From Diadema setosum (Eukaryota > Echinodermata > Echinoidea > Diadematoida > Diadematidae), in NCBI GenBank assembly GCA_033980235.1, contig CM067070.1:27618627-27682626 (forward strand): a stretch of DNA of 64,000 bases. Reading direction: 5' to 3'. Numbering within the stretch: position 1 is the first letter of the stretch; each line of letters begins with the position of its first letter. The notes below the pieces were generated by a model. It was not told where the DNA came from and did no database searches. It was given only the letters and a program-made list of their open reading frames with translations. A program made the position numbers and the translations under genes. Positions 49,901-57,850 of the stretch are shown here, piece by piece.

Positions 49901-50118
49901 ATTGCCTTACTTTGAATCACTGTTTCCATATACCAATGTTCACCTTTCAACTCATTTTTACTTACTTGGCTATTAGCCGAAGCTGCTGGCGGTGGACGGA
50001 ATTCTTCCTGATTGGAACCGATTGAATACTGGCTGAGGAAAATTGACAAAACGACCACAGATCCCACAAAGACTGTAAGAAAGGATGATTTCGAAAATGT
50101 AGACGTCAAATCAGCCAT
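29515..50118 (-). CDS. NXPE-family protein: type II membrane anchor, neurexophilin-like domain, PC-esterase domain (complete)
   Basis: Five exons on the - strand join in phase: 50118-49966, 34548-34045, 33420-33248, 31988-31930 and 30311-29515 (153+504+173+59+797 = 1,686 nt, 561 aa). Human NXPE proteins are about 550-560 aa, so the model is complete. Splice sites are AG acceptors throughout and GT donors: CAA|GTAAGT, AGA|GTTAAT, CTC|GTAAGT, ACAG|GTGCGT. Domain order is short cytosolic tail, membrane helix, linker, neurexophilin-like fold, cysteine-bearing linker, SGNH-type PC-esterase. The weak donor after the second exon is the least certain join. The protein is expected in the Golgi/secretory path with its catalytic domain in the lumen; human NXPE1 has been linked to O-acetylation of sialic acid on mucins, but substrate cannot be read here. 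Which human paralogue is closest is not decided. The first intron (15.4 kb) carries a full-length LINE. Confidence 0.87.
30822..30848. repeat. Poly-T tract with local inverted repeat
   Basis: About 27 T residues. Beside it, GAGAGTTTCTGGTTAAAATT (about 30853) is inverted at about 30952-30977, so a small decayed foldback or retroposed tail is likely. Confidence 0.6.
31200..31670. repeat. GC-richer block rich in GTCTCC/GGAGAC, NXPE intron
   Basis: GGAGAC or GTCTCC and close variants (GTCTCGG, CGTCTC) occur many times in both orientations within about 450 bp. This part is much richer in CG than its flanks. A (GTTT)n run sits in its middle (31361-31392). The clean open frames on both strands probably follow from composition. 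It may be a transposon with repeated binding motifs; no clear terminal repeat was found. Confidence 0.4.
32928..33150. repeat. (CATTT)n pentanucleotide satellite
   Basis: About 44 units of TTTCA/CATTT with occasional CATTC. It lies in the NXPE intron between the third and fourth exons and gives a false His-Phe-Ile-Ser repeat frame. Confidence 0.95.
33248..33420 (-). CDS. NXPE gene, third exon: cysteine-bearing linker
   Basis: 57 codons plus two bases. Begins GPVCNYTDERSGYPFYCVRP after ATCGTACAG; the C-N-[YF]-T and G-x-P-[WF]-[FY]-C pattern and the later LSCEDW are usual for NXPE proteins between the two folded domains. Ends at AGCTC|GTAAGT. The fourth exon (31930-31988) completes the split serine codon and adds 19 residues before the esterase exon. 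Confidence 0.87.
34045..34548 (-). CDS. NXPE gene, second exon: neurexophilin-like domain
   Basis: 168 codons. It follows ACTCCTAAAG and begins VFSRPAGN, then a Ser/Thr/Asn-rich linker with possible N-glycosylation sites. The fold shows the family landmarks: P-x-E-x-Y-x-V-x-D-x-L-x-I, then GDYFRVKL, GNGQYVAEATLKWPG and VRLVHPREAVQVLERIRD. The 5' side of the exon is preceded by a T/A-rich tract that gives a false Phe/Leu-rich N-terminus if read through. Confidence 0.9.
34719..34815. repeat. Perfect 37-bp hairpin
   Basis: Arm 34719-34755 (GTGTGACGGAAGGAAAACTT ... GACGTTGCA) is exactly inverted at 34779-34815, with a 23-nt loop. The right arm runs directly into a (CA)n(TA)n microsatellite. Confidence 0.9.
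34811..34908. repeat. (CA)n(TA)n(GT)n compound microsatellite
   Basis: CA units, then AT units, then GT units, so the whole is itself self-complementary and continues the neighbouring hairpin. Confidence 0.9.
34945..38950 (-). mobile_element. Full-length-looking LINE (endonuclease + reverse transcriptase) in the NXPE intron
   Basis: Extent inferred: the coding frame is 35591-38842. The 3' UTR runs to an AATAAA (34958-34963 on the - strand, in AATGAAATAAAAACATTG), about 630 bp past the stop. The 5' UTR is taken to about 38950; no separate ORF1 was found. Location in the first intron of NXPE, in the same orientation as the gene, could supply cryptic splice or polyadenylation signals. Confidence 0.85.
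35591..38842 (-). CDS. LINE ORF2-type protein, apurinic endonuclease and reverse transcriptase, uninterrupted
   Basis: One frame of 1,083 codons; the likelier start is the Met at residue 44 (38713, MAENMN), because the first 43 residues are hydrophobic and atypical. Endonuclease: LLHLNIRSINKHF at about residue 131, GLCETWL, GGGVALYVSRTF, VVGILYRPPNSSF, LLGDFNIDLL near 270 and SDMTDHFPI. Reverse transcriptase: SNYRPISLLSSLSKVLEKLI at about 648, SQFGFREKHST, LDFSKAFDTINHDILL, CGVPQGSLLGPLLF and the catalytic FADD at 808-811. The C-terminal part (FKFLGVILDEKLSW, LYSSLILPYLNYGLLVWG) is normal for Jockey/CR1/L2-type LINEs; the exact clade is not settled. No stop or frameshift is visible, so the copy is young or under constraint. 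Confidence 0.93.
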   Translation of the reverse strand: MYVFHVCPLQRYCVFLSPFSFPFSVLLRSVTLLVLILTPFIFPMAENMNAPFHSVSNDDFFELFRHMSETDTLNGTDSARITPYDSLVVDNLNSSTNELPHDFSPDLTQNVLCNCTVNHCKDMYNNFPKDTFSLLHLNIRSINKHFEDFKFLLESDTNQPFSVMGLCETWLTSNSGNSFAIDGYNMFFNNRPDNRSGGGVALYVSRTFECTVLDDISRMDSFVESLFIEICIPGNRNIVVGILYRPPNSSFKDFCIYLSDLTQSPVFQNKDCFLLGDFNIDLLKLDNDNISSEFLQTCLSSSFLPLISKPTRVTDHSATLIDNFFCNVLPLPDSFIILSDMTDHFPIMTHFPLKTIANIVKPSVLPLFSRRVSPEKLASLDAALDNTDWSRVFKSDDINLSFNHFTEIFNHHLDEIIPKQKNKSDYKKTPRLPWISKSILRSINRKNRLYYKYKMERNELSKNKYTSYKNTLTMILRSEKKRYYSKLLLKYKFDIKSTWKVLKQAMNVASKNSDIDNIKMNDEIIHDSVHIANAFNSFFSEIGETIAQNIPATQNHFTEFLGQFNPNSIFFTPTNRYEIIDMAFSLKNKRSSGYDEIDNVILKGVISSIADPLAHIFNLSISQGVFPEKMKLAKVIPIFKKGDKLDTSNYRPISLLSSLSKVLEKLIYKRMTNFLKQYKIFSNSQFGFREKHSTSHALLSFVERVARAIDDHSHLISIFLDFSKAFDTINHDILLYKLSHYGIRGKALEWFKSYLSNRRQFVTIKNDNSVIREVKCGVPQGSLLGPLLFIIYINDFCQVSEALSFIHFADDTNVFLVHNDIDVLVRKVNSELKKVTNWVRANKLSLNVQKTKYMLFSNTVGTFSTDIVLDDTSLERISHFKFLGVILDEKLSWKLHIDYICNIISRNIGVINRLKLCLPKKSLLMLYSSLILPYLNYGLLVWGNTHQNLLDRVFLLQKKALRVICYSPIRSHTDALFASNKLLKFRDLFLFSLGQFMYMYNNNLLPDVFHSMFLKNQSFHEYPTRRSNEYHLPLFRTILAKNTFVYTGPSYWNSMHPDIKNAPSIYSFKRKLKVSLLQPYSTE
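38950..40540. other. No gene seen
   Basis: AT-rich intron sequence of the NXPE gene; no supported exon, inverted element or long repeat noted. Confidence 0.4.
40541..41012. mobile_element. Foldback MITE with CCCTTAAAGG ends
   Basis: CCCTTAAAGGAGACCTCCGG at the left and CGTCTGGAATGTCCCTTTAA at the right are inverted; inside, ACAAGGATGATGACATGG (about 40687) pairs with ATGTCATCATCCTTGTTC (about 40852). About 470 bp. Confidence 0.7.
41100..41400. repeat. Diverged local duplication
   Basis: GATACGTTTGCTAAGGCGTGTAGCTCAAATAATTGTGATATGATGG (start about 41148) is repeated with changes near 41336 (TTTGTTTGCCAAGGTGTCTG...AATGATGG). Unit about 190 bp. Confidence 0.5.
41400..45120. other. No gene supported; homopolymer-rich intron DNA
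   Basis: G-runs at 41608-41619, 41853-41864 and 44623-44633 and T/A runs. A - strand frame at 42955-43320 (121 codons, ending in an Arg/Glu-rich stretch) has no recognisable domain or splice context, so it is not called. Confidence 0.4.
45125..45776. mobile_element. AGGGATGGTATAG-family MITE with another MITE nested in it
   Basis: Outer ends TTAAAGGGAAGGTACAGTTT and TATACCATTCCTTTTTACAA are inverted and resemble the element at 27168-27526. The element at 45241-45487 is inserted within. Confidence 0.55.
45241..45487. mobile_element. 247-bp MITE, GAAGAGTTTGTTTGCAAAAA ends, copy 1
   Basis: GAAGAGTTTGTTTGCAAAAA...CCGATAAGTCCAT and its complement ending at 45487 are long inverted ends (about 32 bp). 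Same family: a truncated copy at 46349-46519 and a full copy in the opposite orientation at 58272-58519. Confidence 0.8.
45852..45998. mobile_element. Small foldback (147 bp)
   Basis: CCAGAAATGGGCATCTATCA...TTATTTGAAGAACACACA at the left is inverted at the right (TGTGTGTGTTCTTCAAATAA ... GTCCATTTCCGG), with about 60-bp arms and a GC-rich loop. Confidence 0.75.
46349..46519. mobile_element. GAAGAGTTTG-family MITE, copy 2 (left end missing)
   Basis: Shares AATAAAGAGAATAATAAGA, TTTATATGTAGTGACCAATA and the right end ATGGACTTATCGGTTTTTGC with copy 1, but starts internally. Confidence 0.75.
47019..47141 (-). other. Possible extra exon in the NXPE first intron
   Basis: Acceptor CTCTTTCAG, 41 open codons, donor AAT|GTATGT; phase 0 at both ends, so it could be spliced between the membrane-anchor exon and the neurexophilin-like exon. 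The encoded peptide (QIPPLVHPLLIPRNLIL...) matches nothing I know, and the gene already has the usual family length without it. An alternative exon or chance are both possible. Confidence 0.2.
47880..49786 (+). pseudogene. 5'-truncated LINE copy (reverse transcriptase C-terminal end)
   Basis: Starts in the part after the catalytic domain (NIKKTKVMFIGSK), is broken by the tRNA-core insertion at 47951-48660, then resumes with LPESIIHLLYNSLILPQIDY and WGRSAHCHLDKLQKLQNRYARIV, followed by frames with stops (MSPRYLRHY). It ends in an AATAAATAAATAGA-type tail near 49786. Typical product of incomplete target-primed reverse transcription. Confidence 0.8.
47951..48660 (-). mobile_element. tRNA-core element with inverted ends, tandem copies, 12-bp target duplication
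   Basis: The insertion is flanked on both sides by AAAGAAGAATAA (47939-47950, 48661-48672), a perfect 12-bp target duplication. Inside, a 268-bp unit beginning TTCAAATTCATG starts at 47951, 48219 and 48487. On the - strand each full unit has a tRNA-like core: GCTCGGTGGTCTAGTGGAGA (A-box TGGTCTAGTGG) and GTAGGTTCGAATCCTGCTCG (B-box GGTTCGAATCC), at about 48090-48158 and 48356-48428. The end 48550-48660 is an inverted copy of the start (GCAACTGATTGACAAATTGCC / GGCAATTTGTCAATCAGTTGC). SINE-like by its promoter and target duplication, but with inverted arms, which ordinary SINEs lack. Confidence 0.8.
49966..50118 (-). CDS. NXPE gene, first coding exon: type II membrane anchor
   Basis: 51 codons: a short N-terminal tail MADLTSTFSKSS, a hydrophobic helix (FLTVFVGSVVVLSIFL) and a Pro/Ala/Ser-rich start of the stalk. 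It ends CAA|GTAAGT in phase 0, matching the phase-0 start of the neurexophilin-like exon. Linking this exon to the NXPE gene rests on strand, phase, topology and the resulting total length, not on homology of the exon itself. The upstream in-frame ATG at 50160 would add 14 residues, but CTATTACAG just before the chosen ATG looks like an acceptor or a 5' UTR. Confidence 0.65.
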
Positions 50119-50190
50119 CTGTAATAGGTGGAACGAAAAACACCAATGGAATCGTGTCAAATTGAAAGCAGATAAAAAGATACGAAGGCC

Positions 50191-50198
50191 TATATACC
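50191..50198 (-). promoter_or_regulatory. Possible TATA box of the NXPE gene
   Basis: On the - strand GCGGTATATAGGCC lies 73 bp upstream of the proposed start codon, a fitting distance for a short 5' UTR. If instead the CAG before the ATG is an acceptor, the true promoter lies farther upstream. Confidence 0.3.
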
Positions 50199-50259
50199 GC
50201 AGTATGAGAGACTGCTTAACTTTTCGGTTAGGTATCTAAAGGCCTCGGCAAGTATAGGC

Positions 50260-51000
50260 CTATTCACATTCATTTCTACCCCCTCCCCCTCCGCTGGTCC
50301 GGCGGCACCGTCAAACAATAGTTTTTCGTCTGAAAGTACCAAATTTGGCGCAGATAATACTGCTATATTCTAAGTAGATTGAGGTCTTGGGCCCTTAAAA
50401 ATGACGCCTTTTTCAGTTGCCATGGTAAACTTTTTTTTTTGTCGTTAACTTCCCCCCCCCCCCGTATTTCCGATTATAGAGTACTGGAATTTAATAGAAT
50501 ACTGAAACGTAATAAAAGTCACTGAATATTGGATTTGAAACTACTCATTAAAATGCAATTTAAGTAGGTATTCAAGGTGAGGATAATACTCAGAAAGGGC
50601 TATTGCTATTGTTACACTTGATTGTTCCCAAAACTTACATACGTTATGTATAACGAAACAATGTAAAAACATTATGGAAGTGTCTGAGAATGTCTGTTTC
50701 GAGTTAAAATTTTGTTTGCCGCCATCAGAATTTGGTCATCGAAGGTGTTATCTTCCCTGTTATACGATAATTGTCATGGCAACTATACTTTGTAGAAATT
50801 GCTGTGCCCTTTACAATCTCCCGATAAGACACAGTTGTCATGGCAACTTCATGCTGGAAGTCTTAACGTGGGTATGTGCTTGGCTTTAAATCACTAAAAA
50901 TTGCATATGCGATGTATTTGAAAACGTAAATTCTCTCTAAGACGCATATTTCGTTTTGTTTATTCATTCCAATTAAAGATCAGTCGTTACAACAACAAAA
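50260..51000. other. No gene seen
   Basis: Upstream flank of the NXPE gene: CCCTCCCCCT-rich and poly-C (50451-50463) stretches, no supported exon. Confidence 0.4.
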
Positions 51001-52110
51001 AAATTGATCAAAGCATAGTTAATCAATCACATAATTCAATAAAATAAGAGTTTACATATTTGACATATCAAGCAGTACATGGAAATGAAAAAGAGAACTA
51101 AAGAAACACCTTGTGGCCTTGTATAAAATAAGTTCTCTCAGGTATGTATTAAAGTGCTTAAAAGGCACATTGAGTGTTTTACATTTTCAAACACAAACAA
51201 CAACAACAACATAATATAGAGATGTAACAATCATTTGAAAATGTGCTTACAAAAGCAATAATGTTCAGTACTTAACAAGAAAATAGTTTTTAATAGATAT
51301 TTTGACCATCTTTAAATGCTTATGAGACTGTGTACCATTTAATAAGGAATTCCAAACATGAAGATTAAAACGGAGAGGTTTTTTATTTTTTTTAAAGCAA
51401 AAGATGTATCAATAAAAATCTCAAACATAAAATAAGTTACTGTTTCGAGTATCATAATGATGGATGCTATTGCTTATGAAAAACACTTGAGAAATATTGA
51501 GAGGTAACAGATTCTGGAAACACAGAAAACCAATTATTGAACCAAGCAAAGCGCGAAAATTCAAAATATTCAACTTTTTAAATAAAGGGGTTGAAAGAGC
51601 AAAGTAATCACTACCAGTGAAAATACGTTTCTTCAAATGTTCATTGCATCTACTCAGCCCTGACTACAATTTCCTCAAACAACTACACAATGTGTTGAAT
51701 AAGGTCATACCAATAAATGATACAAAATATTAAGAGCAAGTAATGGTAAAATACTTTAATGTAAATATAATGACAAACCTCGAAATTTCATTTGCAACAT
51801 AATCTACATGTGTGCTCAATTGTAAATGTTTATCAATATAAACATCAAGAAATTTAACACTGTCTAATCTTTCTATATAAAGTGAATCAATTGTGATTTC
51901 AATTCTCTTTCAATTTCAATTCTCTATTGAATCAATAACCTTACTCATTTTATCATAACAACTTTATTAACTTTTTAGTAACTATTCTATTTATTAGCTT
52001 TTCCTAACTCATGCTCAATATTACACTTCAAATTGTCAATTCCAGGTCGGATGTGAAATAAAGTTGTGTCATCAGCATAATATAAAATTACATTACATAT
52101 CATCATCATT
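51000..52110 (-). pseudogene. 5'-truncated LINE copy (from the catalytic YADD onward)
   Basis: On the - strand the relic begins at the polymerase motif YYADDTTLFHIRPGIDNLKC (near 52085), continues FLDVYIDKHLQLSTHVDYVA near 51850 and ends with PLFKKLNILNFRALLGSIIG and the terminal HHYDTRNSNLFYV (51421-51636). Several stops and frameshifts. The region from 51420 down to about 51000 is the probable 3' UTR. Different from the intact LINE at 35-39 kb. Confidence 0.8.
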
Positions 52111-53002
52111 CAATGTCATTTTTTACCTGGTTGACTTTACTTTCCTAATCTGTTTGGTGGTGAACGTTTGTTTGGTTGGCTGTTCTTCTTTTTTGTTTAC
52201 TGTACAGTAGTGCTAAGTCTGGGTGCCAAAGTCAGATTTTCGACCTATCCTATAATTGTTTTAACGTCCACGCGATCTTTTTCTATTTTCTATTTATTTA
52301 TTAGTATTTTCTTTTTGAGTAGTGGTTTTGAGTTTTGACGTGTTTCGGGGTGCTGAATCCAAATTTTGCATGATGCAACCTTTGCATCCTTGCAGATTTT
52401 CAGATATGCACGAACATAACATCAAAACATTATACAAACTTCCATTTTTTAATGTTTCCTAACTTCTTAGTCACAGTAGTCGACGCATTTGGTATTTGAC
52501 GCATTATGTATACACCTGCAAATTTTAACAGTATTATCGTGGTTTATTGTAATTTGTTAATGATTTATCAAATTATTGTTAATGTTTTATTCCTTTCTTT
52601 CTTCAGGAGCAATAAAAATGATATTTGATGTTAGGCCTACAAAAAGAAAAAAAAAGTTAATGTCCAGCCTTGTTCTAATGATCAACAATATCTGGCTAAG
52701 GACCCTCTCCTACGTACATATATTACCTAATGATTGTTAGTTAAAGTATTACCACGGCACGGCGATTGTGAAATTTAACTATGATTTCTAATAACTGAAT
52801 AGTTTATTGACAAAAATAAAATTGGATAGTTACAATGTTCATGCATTGTAAATCGTCGCATACTTCATTGTACTTTCGAAGAAAAACAAAATGTTTTCCC
52901 ATTAAAATTCAGTTGATCTTGACAATATTTATGTACCAGGGCAACAATGAACATCATTCATTGATACTTTCTCTATTTACGATCAGCTTATCTACCACAA
53001 CA

Positions 53003-53130
53003 GACAACAAAGAATAGTAAAGAAACAAGGTAAAATGAACATGCGAAGTGATATCATTTCAGAGAGGAGGGTGTACATTTAGAAAATTTGGCTAATGCAA
53101 TTTCTCTTGAGTTGTAAGCCAAGCATACAT
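53003..53130 (+). repeat. Direct repeat flanking the inverted LTR pair, left copy
   Basis: CAACAAAGAATAGTAAAGAA ... TTAAGCCAAGCATACAT-type sequence of about 125 bp is present again at 55101-55228 with few changes. The left copy ends exactly at the LTR target site TACAT. Confidence 0.8.
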
Positions 53131-54073
53131 TGTTACTACCAAAATCACTCTGAGAATGATCGCACAAAAGAAACAATCAACTAATGTTCAGGCGGTTTAT
53201 TAACAGTTATATAGTGGGTACCGGACTCGTAATCGGTTTTCACATCAGTACAATAATGATCAATAAAACAATTATAAATCAGTAGTGGAATCACTTACAC
53301 GTATCTGAATTCAAGTACTCCTTTGGAAAGGTCCAAATACGATGCTCAATGCACAAATGAACAATCCGCGATGCACCGATGAATGATACCTCCGACGTAA
53401 ATCCAGAGGCGCAGGTTACGATAGTCCACGGTATAGATCCGGGGTAAAATCCACAATATATGGCCACGGCGAAATGTGCAGAATCCAACGTTATGATGAC
53501 CACGTCCAGTCGATGCGTTGAATGATGATTCACTTTATATTGTCTAGCTAGGAATCCAGCCCGTCACAGCTTTGCCGTAACAATGTCCGTTGACATTAAA
53601 ATATGGAGTCTATCTCCAATAGACAGGCAAATTAATTCTCTGCAGGCAAAATGTCTCCCAGGTCTTATCTCCACAAACATAACAGGTCAGCAGGTAACAC
53701 AGGACTGACTATAACAAGTCGCTTCAGAGCCAGAAGTGACGTAACTCTCAGAGCAGAGGTGTTGAGTACTCTGCCTACCTCGGAATTTCTCCGGCTTATA
53801 TACTACCCATTCACCCCTTTCTTGAACATTCTGTAATTTTCTCCAACCTGGGGCCACATACTTGTATACTAGCAAGTCCAAGACTGTTCCAGAAATCCTA
53901 GATGACTCACTGCCTAACTATGTGCATAAGAGCCTACCAAAAAAGAACTACCAATCACATTGGGCTACAGGGACAGTGCCTTACTCAGCCAAATATGTAG
54001 GCACTTCCCAGAACATTCTGGAATGGGTGAAATCATTCTACATTAAGTGAGCTATAATGTATTTCCTGTCACA
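53131..54073 (-). mobile_element. Solo LTR (943 bp) with heat-shock elements and TATA box
   Basis: Bounded by the 5-bp target duplication TACAT (53126-53130, 54074-54078) and the LTR-type ends TG...CA. Read on the - strand it begins TGTGACAGGAAATACATTAT, has a three-unit heat-shock element (54011-54023, GAACATTCTGGAA on the + strand), a second one at 53819-53831 (TTCTTGAACATTC on the + strand), then a TATA box (53796-53803), a long leader, AATAAA near 53199-53204 and the end GGTAGTAACA. No internal retrotransposon genes are adjacent, so it is a solo LTR or one end of a rearranged element. Confidence 0.8.
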
Positions 54074-54255
54074 TACATGTACTGTAGCTACATTGTATAC
54101 CACCTAGAAAATTCTCCACTGATCTGGTCAGCCTGTATATACTATATCTATATCATATACATTGTAAAATGTTCTCCATTAATCTGGTCAACCTGTGTAC
54201 ATACACATTAAAACAACCATGCATACAGTACATCATACATGCACATAATTACTAG

Positions 54256-55100
54256 TGTGTAATGTATAGCTCACTCAATCTAGAATGATTTCACCCATTC
54301 CAGAATGTTCTGGGAAGTGCTTACATATTTGGCTGAGTGAGGCACTGTCCCTGTAGCCCAATGTGATTGGTAGTTATTTTTGGTAGGATGTTATGCACAT
54401 AGTTATGCAGTGAGTCACCTAGGATTTCTGGAACAGTCTTTGACTTGCTAGTACATACAAGTATGTGGCCCCAGGTTGGAGAAAATTACAGAATGTTCAA
54501 GAAAGGGGTGAATGGATAGTATATAAGCCGGAGAAATTCCGAGGTAGGCAGAGTACCTAACACATTGCTCTGAGAGTTACGTCACTTCTGGCTCTGAAGC
54601 GACTTGTTATAGTCAGTCCTGTGTTACCTGCTGACCTGTTATGTTTGTGGATTTGGCCTGGGAGACATTTTGCCTGCAGAGAATTAATTTGCCTACATTG
54701 GAGATAGACTCCATATTTTAATGTCAACGGACATTGCTACGACAAAGTGTGAGGGGCTGGATTCCTAGCTGGACAATATAAAGTGAATCATCATTCAACG
54801 CCTCGACTGGACGTGGTCGTTATAATGTTGGATTCTGCACATTTCGCTGTGAACATTATACCGTGGATATATATCGTGGATTTTACCCCGGATCTATACC
54901 GTGGACTATCGTAACCTGCGCCTCTGGAGTTACGTCGGAGGAATCATTCATCGGAACGTCAAAGATTATTCATTTGTGCACCGAACATCGTATTTGGACC
55001 TTTTCAAAGGATTACCTGATTTCAGATACGTGTAACGGATTCCACTACTGTTTATAATTGCTTTATTGATCATTATTGTACTGATGTGAAAACCGATTAC
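54256..55100 (+). mobile_element. Second copy of the same LTR, inverted, 3' end missing
   Basis: Matches the LTR at 53131-54073 in the opposite orientation over about 840 bp: TTCCAGAATGTTC at 54298-54310, GAATGTTCAAGAA at 54491-54503 and TATATAAG at 54520-54527 are all kept. It stops after AACCGATTAC, lacking the AATAAA-containing tail, and passes directly into the second direct-repeat copy. The two LTRs face away from each other, head to head, with about 180 bp between. Confidence 0.8.
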
Positions 55101-55228
55101 AACAAAGAATAGTAAAGAAACAAGGTAAAATGAACATGCGAAGTGATATCATTTCAGAGATGAGGGTGCACATTTAGAAAATTTGGCTAATGCAATTTCT
55201 CTTGATTTTTAAGCCAAGCATACATGCT
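55101..55228 (+). repeat. Direct repeat flanking the inverted LTR pair, right copy
   Basis: Second copy of the sequence at 53003-53130, joined to the truncated LTR. The copies diverge after AAGCATACAT. Confidence 0.8.
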
Positions 55229-55229
55229 A

Positions 55230-57850
55230 AAACTTTTTTTTTCAATTTTGCTTTTGCCAGACAACTGCCTATCAGGCATGACCTTTAGCTTAAGAATATA
55301 AATCTAGATTGTTAAAGAGTCAGTTTCAGAACATTGTACATCTTCATTTGTGTACCTATAGCCATTCGTGATTTGTTTTGATATAGAAATGCTCTTATTC
55401 TAGGGCACAGAAATTTCTAGAAAGCCACTGCCATAGCTAGCAGCCACCATATTACAGAGAAATAATTATTACCTAGCATACAATTACCGAGATTGTGATA
55501 GCAAAGAAACGATATTTTTAAAAGCATTTTCATAACCTTCAATAATCTCTAATTGCATATGAACGAGCAATTGTAAATATATGAATTAGGTAACTTTCAT
55601 TACACCGTAAAGTTCTATTGAATTGGAAATATGAATACATGAAATTATATCGTTCACAGCAAGGGAAGAAGACGTTAATATTTTGAAGTGCTAAATCATT
55701 GCACATATCTTAATGTTCTGATACTTAGAAAATATCAGTATAAATGTGGGACAGATTTGGTGCCTTTAGACAAAACTGAAAAATTGGCATAATGCATATA
55801 TTAATTTCATTATGCCACTGGATTACGCAATCCCACTCCCCACTTAACACATAAACTTGCACGAATAAAAAAAAAAAGAAAAAATCGATGATACGCCACA
55901 TCTGTGTGTGCTTAGCCTTTGGTTTTGTGTGCTTATATTATGCTCGTGTGTAAGCACATCACTAACTCGAATAATCTATATACTTAACACAATTCACCTG
56001 ACATTTATTCTCGCGTTTTTTTTTTATTTCTTTATCTATCTATTTTTTATTTATTTTTTTTTTACTTTGCTTCATAAAGTGAATGTTCAATTTGCAAAGT
56101 AATCAGGGATGACGAATTCTTGCAAATATCCTGTTTGCACAGCTGGATGATGTGAAACTGTTAAAGAGAAGTATGCTGTTTTTATACTTAATGGGGGGAT
56201 ATCACGTGAAAGGGAAACCAACTAAAAAGAAAGAAAGAAAAAGAATCACGGGATTATCTGTTGCCGGTTAAGGTTAGCGTCATCTTGGCCCACAGCCAGG
56301 GATAAAGACCGGGATTAAGTTTACAAAACAGGAGTTCCGAAAATGATCTCAGTTTGAAGCTCAAGGAGCTATATACGGTGACAACTGATTTAAAAGTTAT
56401 GAACCTTTAAATTTTCGCTTCTGTCATTGCAGGATAAGGAAACTGCCACACTCCTTTACGTCATTTTGAAAGAACAATAAAACGTAAAGAAGATATTTAA
56501 AGAAATCAACACATTTTCACTCTTCTAGCATAATGAAAGAGCACTTATCTCGTTTAGAAAACTTTAGAAAGATTGTTTTTTTGTCGGTAACAAATAGATG
56601 GAATTTGTACTTTTCATTTAAAATAGAAATCTTGTTGAATTATTTTCTGTATATTGTTGTCCAAATGAACTGAAGTAGTCTTCTTATTCAGCAATGACGG
56701 TGCCAAACCTTTAAAGATTCAAAGATTTTTGATGGAGTGTCCGTTTTTTTTTCTCAAACTTTCAATGTTGTGTTGTACTGATATTGCTGCTTTCACTCTA
56801 TTCACCTTTCTATTTGAGCCTTGGTTTTCTTTCAAGTGCTTAATTTCACAATTTCCCCGTTTTACTACGTGCTGTGTGGAGGTTGTTTTGTTTTGACGAT
56901 AGTGTGAAGGCGACAAACAATCGAAAATAGGCAATATTTGTATCACCATGTATGCATCAATAAATCTTTTTATATACCGCTTTTGTAGTTATTCAATAAC
57001 GAGGAAATAGTGAATATGAGAGACAAAAGGTTCACACCTGACGCACAAGAACACAAATCTAATTTATTTTAAAGTTTAAAGTGAGCGAAGCGTAAATTTT
57101 GATACGTTAACGGCAACACAGCTGCAGCATGAAGAAAGATGAAATAAATCAAATTAGATGACCGTAGTTTAGACAGTTTCCCCCCCCCCCTTAAGGCAAC
57201 ATTGTCACAGTTTATAATGTGAGTGTCATGATTGTGTTTGATTAATCAACTTTTAGTGTGGAATAGGGAACATTAAAAGCACATATTAAAAAGTTATTCT
57301 TTGAACGAAAGATATTATACAGAGGGGGTGAAGTTTCAGGTGCGAGTTTTCTTCACTTTTTCTCCCTCTCAAATCAAATGTATAAAGATCGTTACTGCTG
57401 ATCTGTAAATTAACAAACATGCCGGAAAAAAGGAATCAGTGGGACTAGAACCTGTCATCTACTGCTAATTTAAAAAAAAATCGCACCTGAAGTTATTCTT
57501 TTTCCAAACAGACATGGCTTATTAACACACTCACACACACACACACACACACATAAACACACTAAAAACGTTCCGCGGACCTGTGGATATGGTGCACGTG
57601 CTACGTAAGGGAGCCAAAAAAAAAAACAAAACAAAACAAAAAACAGCGTGTGGTTGCGTGGAATGAGATTTTAGTTAATAATATCAAATCATGAGTTTTA
57701 ATACTTTCAGGTTTCCTTTTAAACAGAGGCAGTTGTAGTGTAATAGGGAGCCTACCTTACACTATGTTAAGTGATGAATACCTCGGTTGATTTGTGTTAT
57801 ACCAGTCTCTTGTCTACGATATGTATTCTTCCCATGTTCATTATATTATA
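55230..57850. other. No gene seen; decayed foldback and SINE relic
   Basis: A degenerate foldback at about 56376-56812 resembles 8155-8712 (TTTAAAAGTTATGAACC / TTGCTGCTTTCACTC). A relic with AACAAACATGCCGGAAAAAA and a B-box-like GGGACTAGAACC lies at 57411-57480. A (CA)n run lies at 57528-57553. Confidence 0.5.

Noticed and set aside
54863..55057. 64-codon + strand frame and its partner at 53291-53533
   Set aside because: Both are the same stretch of LTR leader in the two inverted copies; no known protein.
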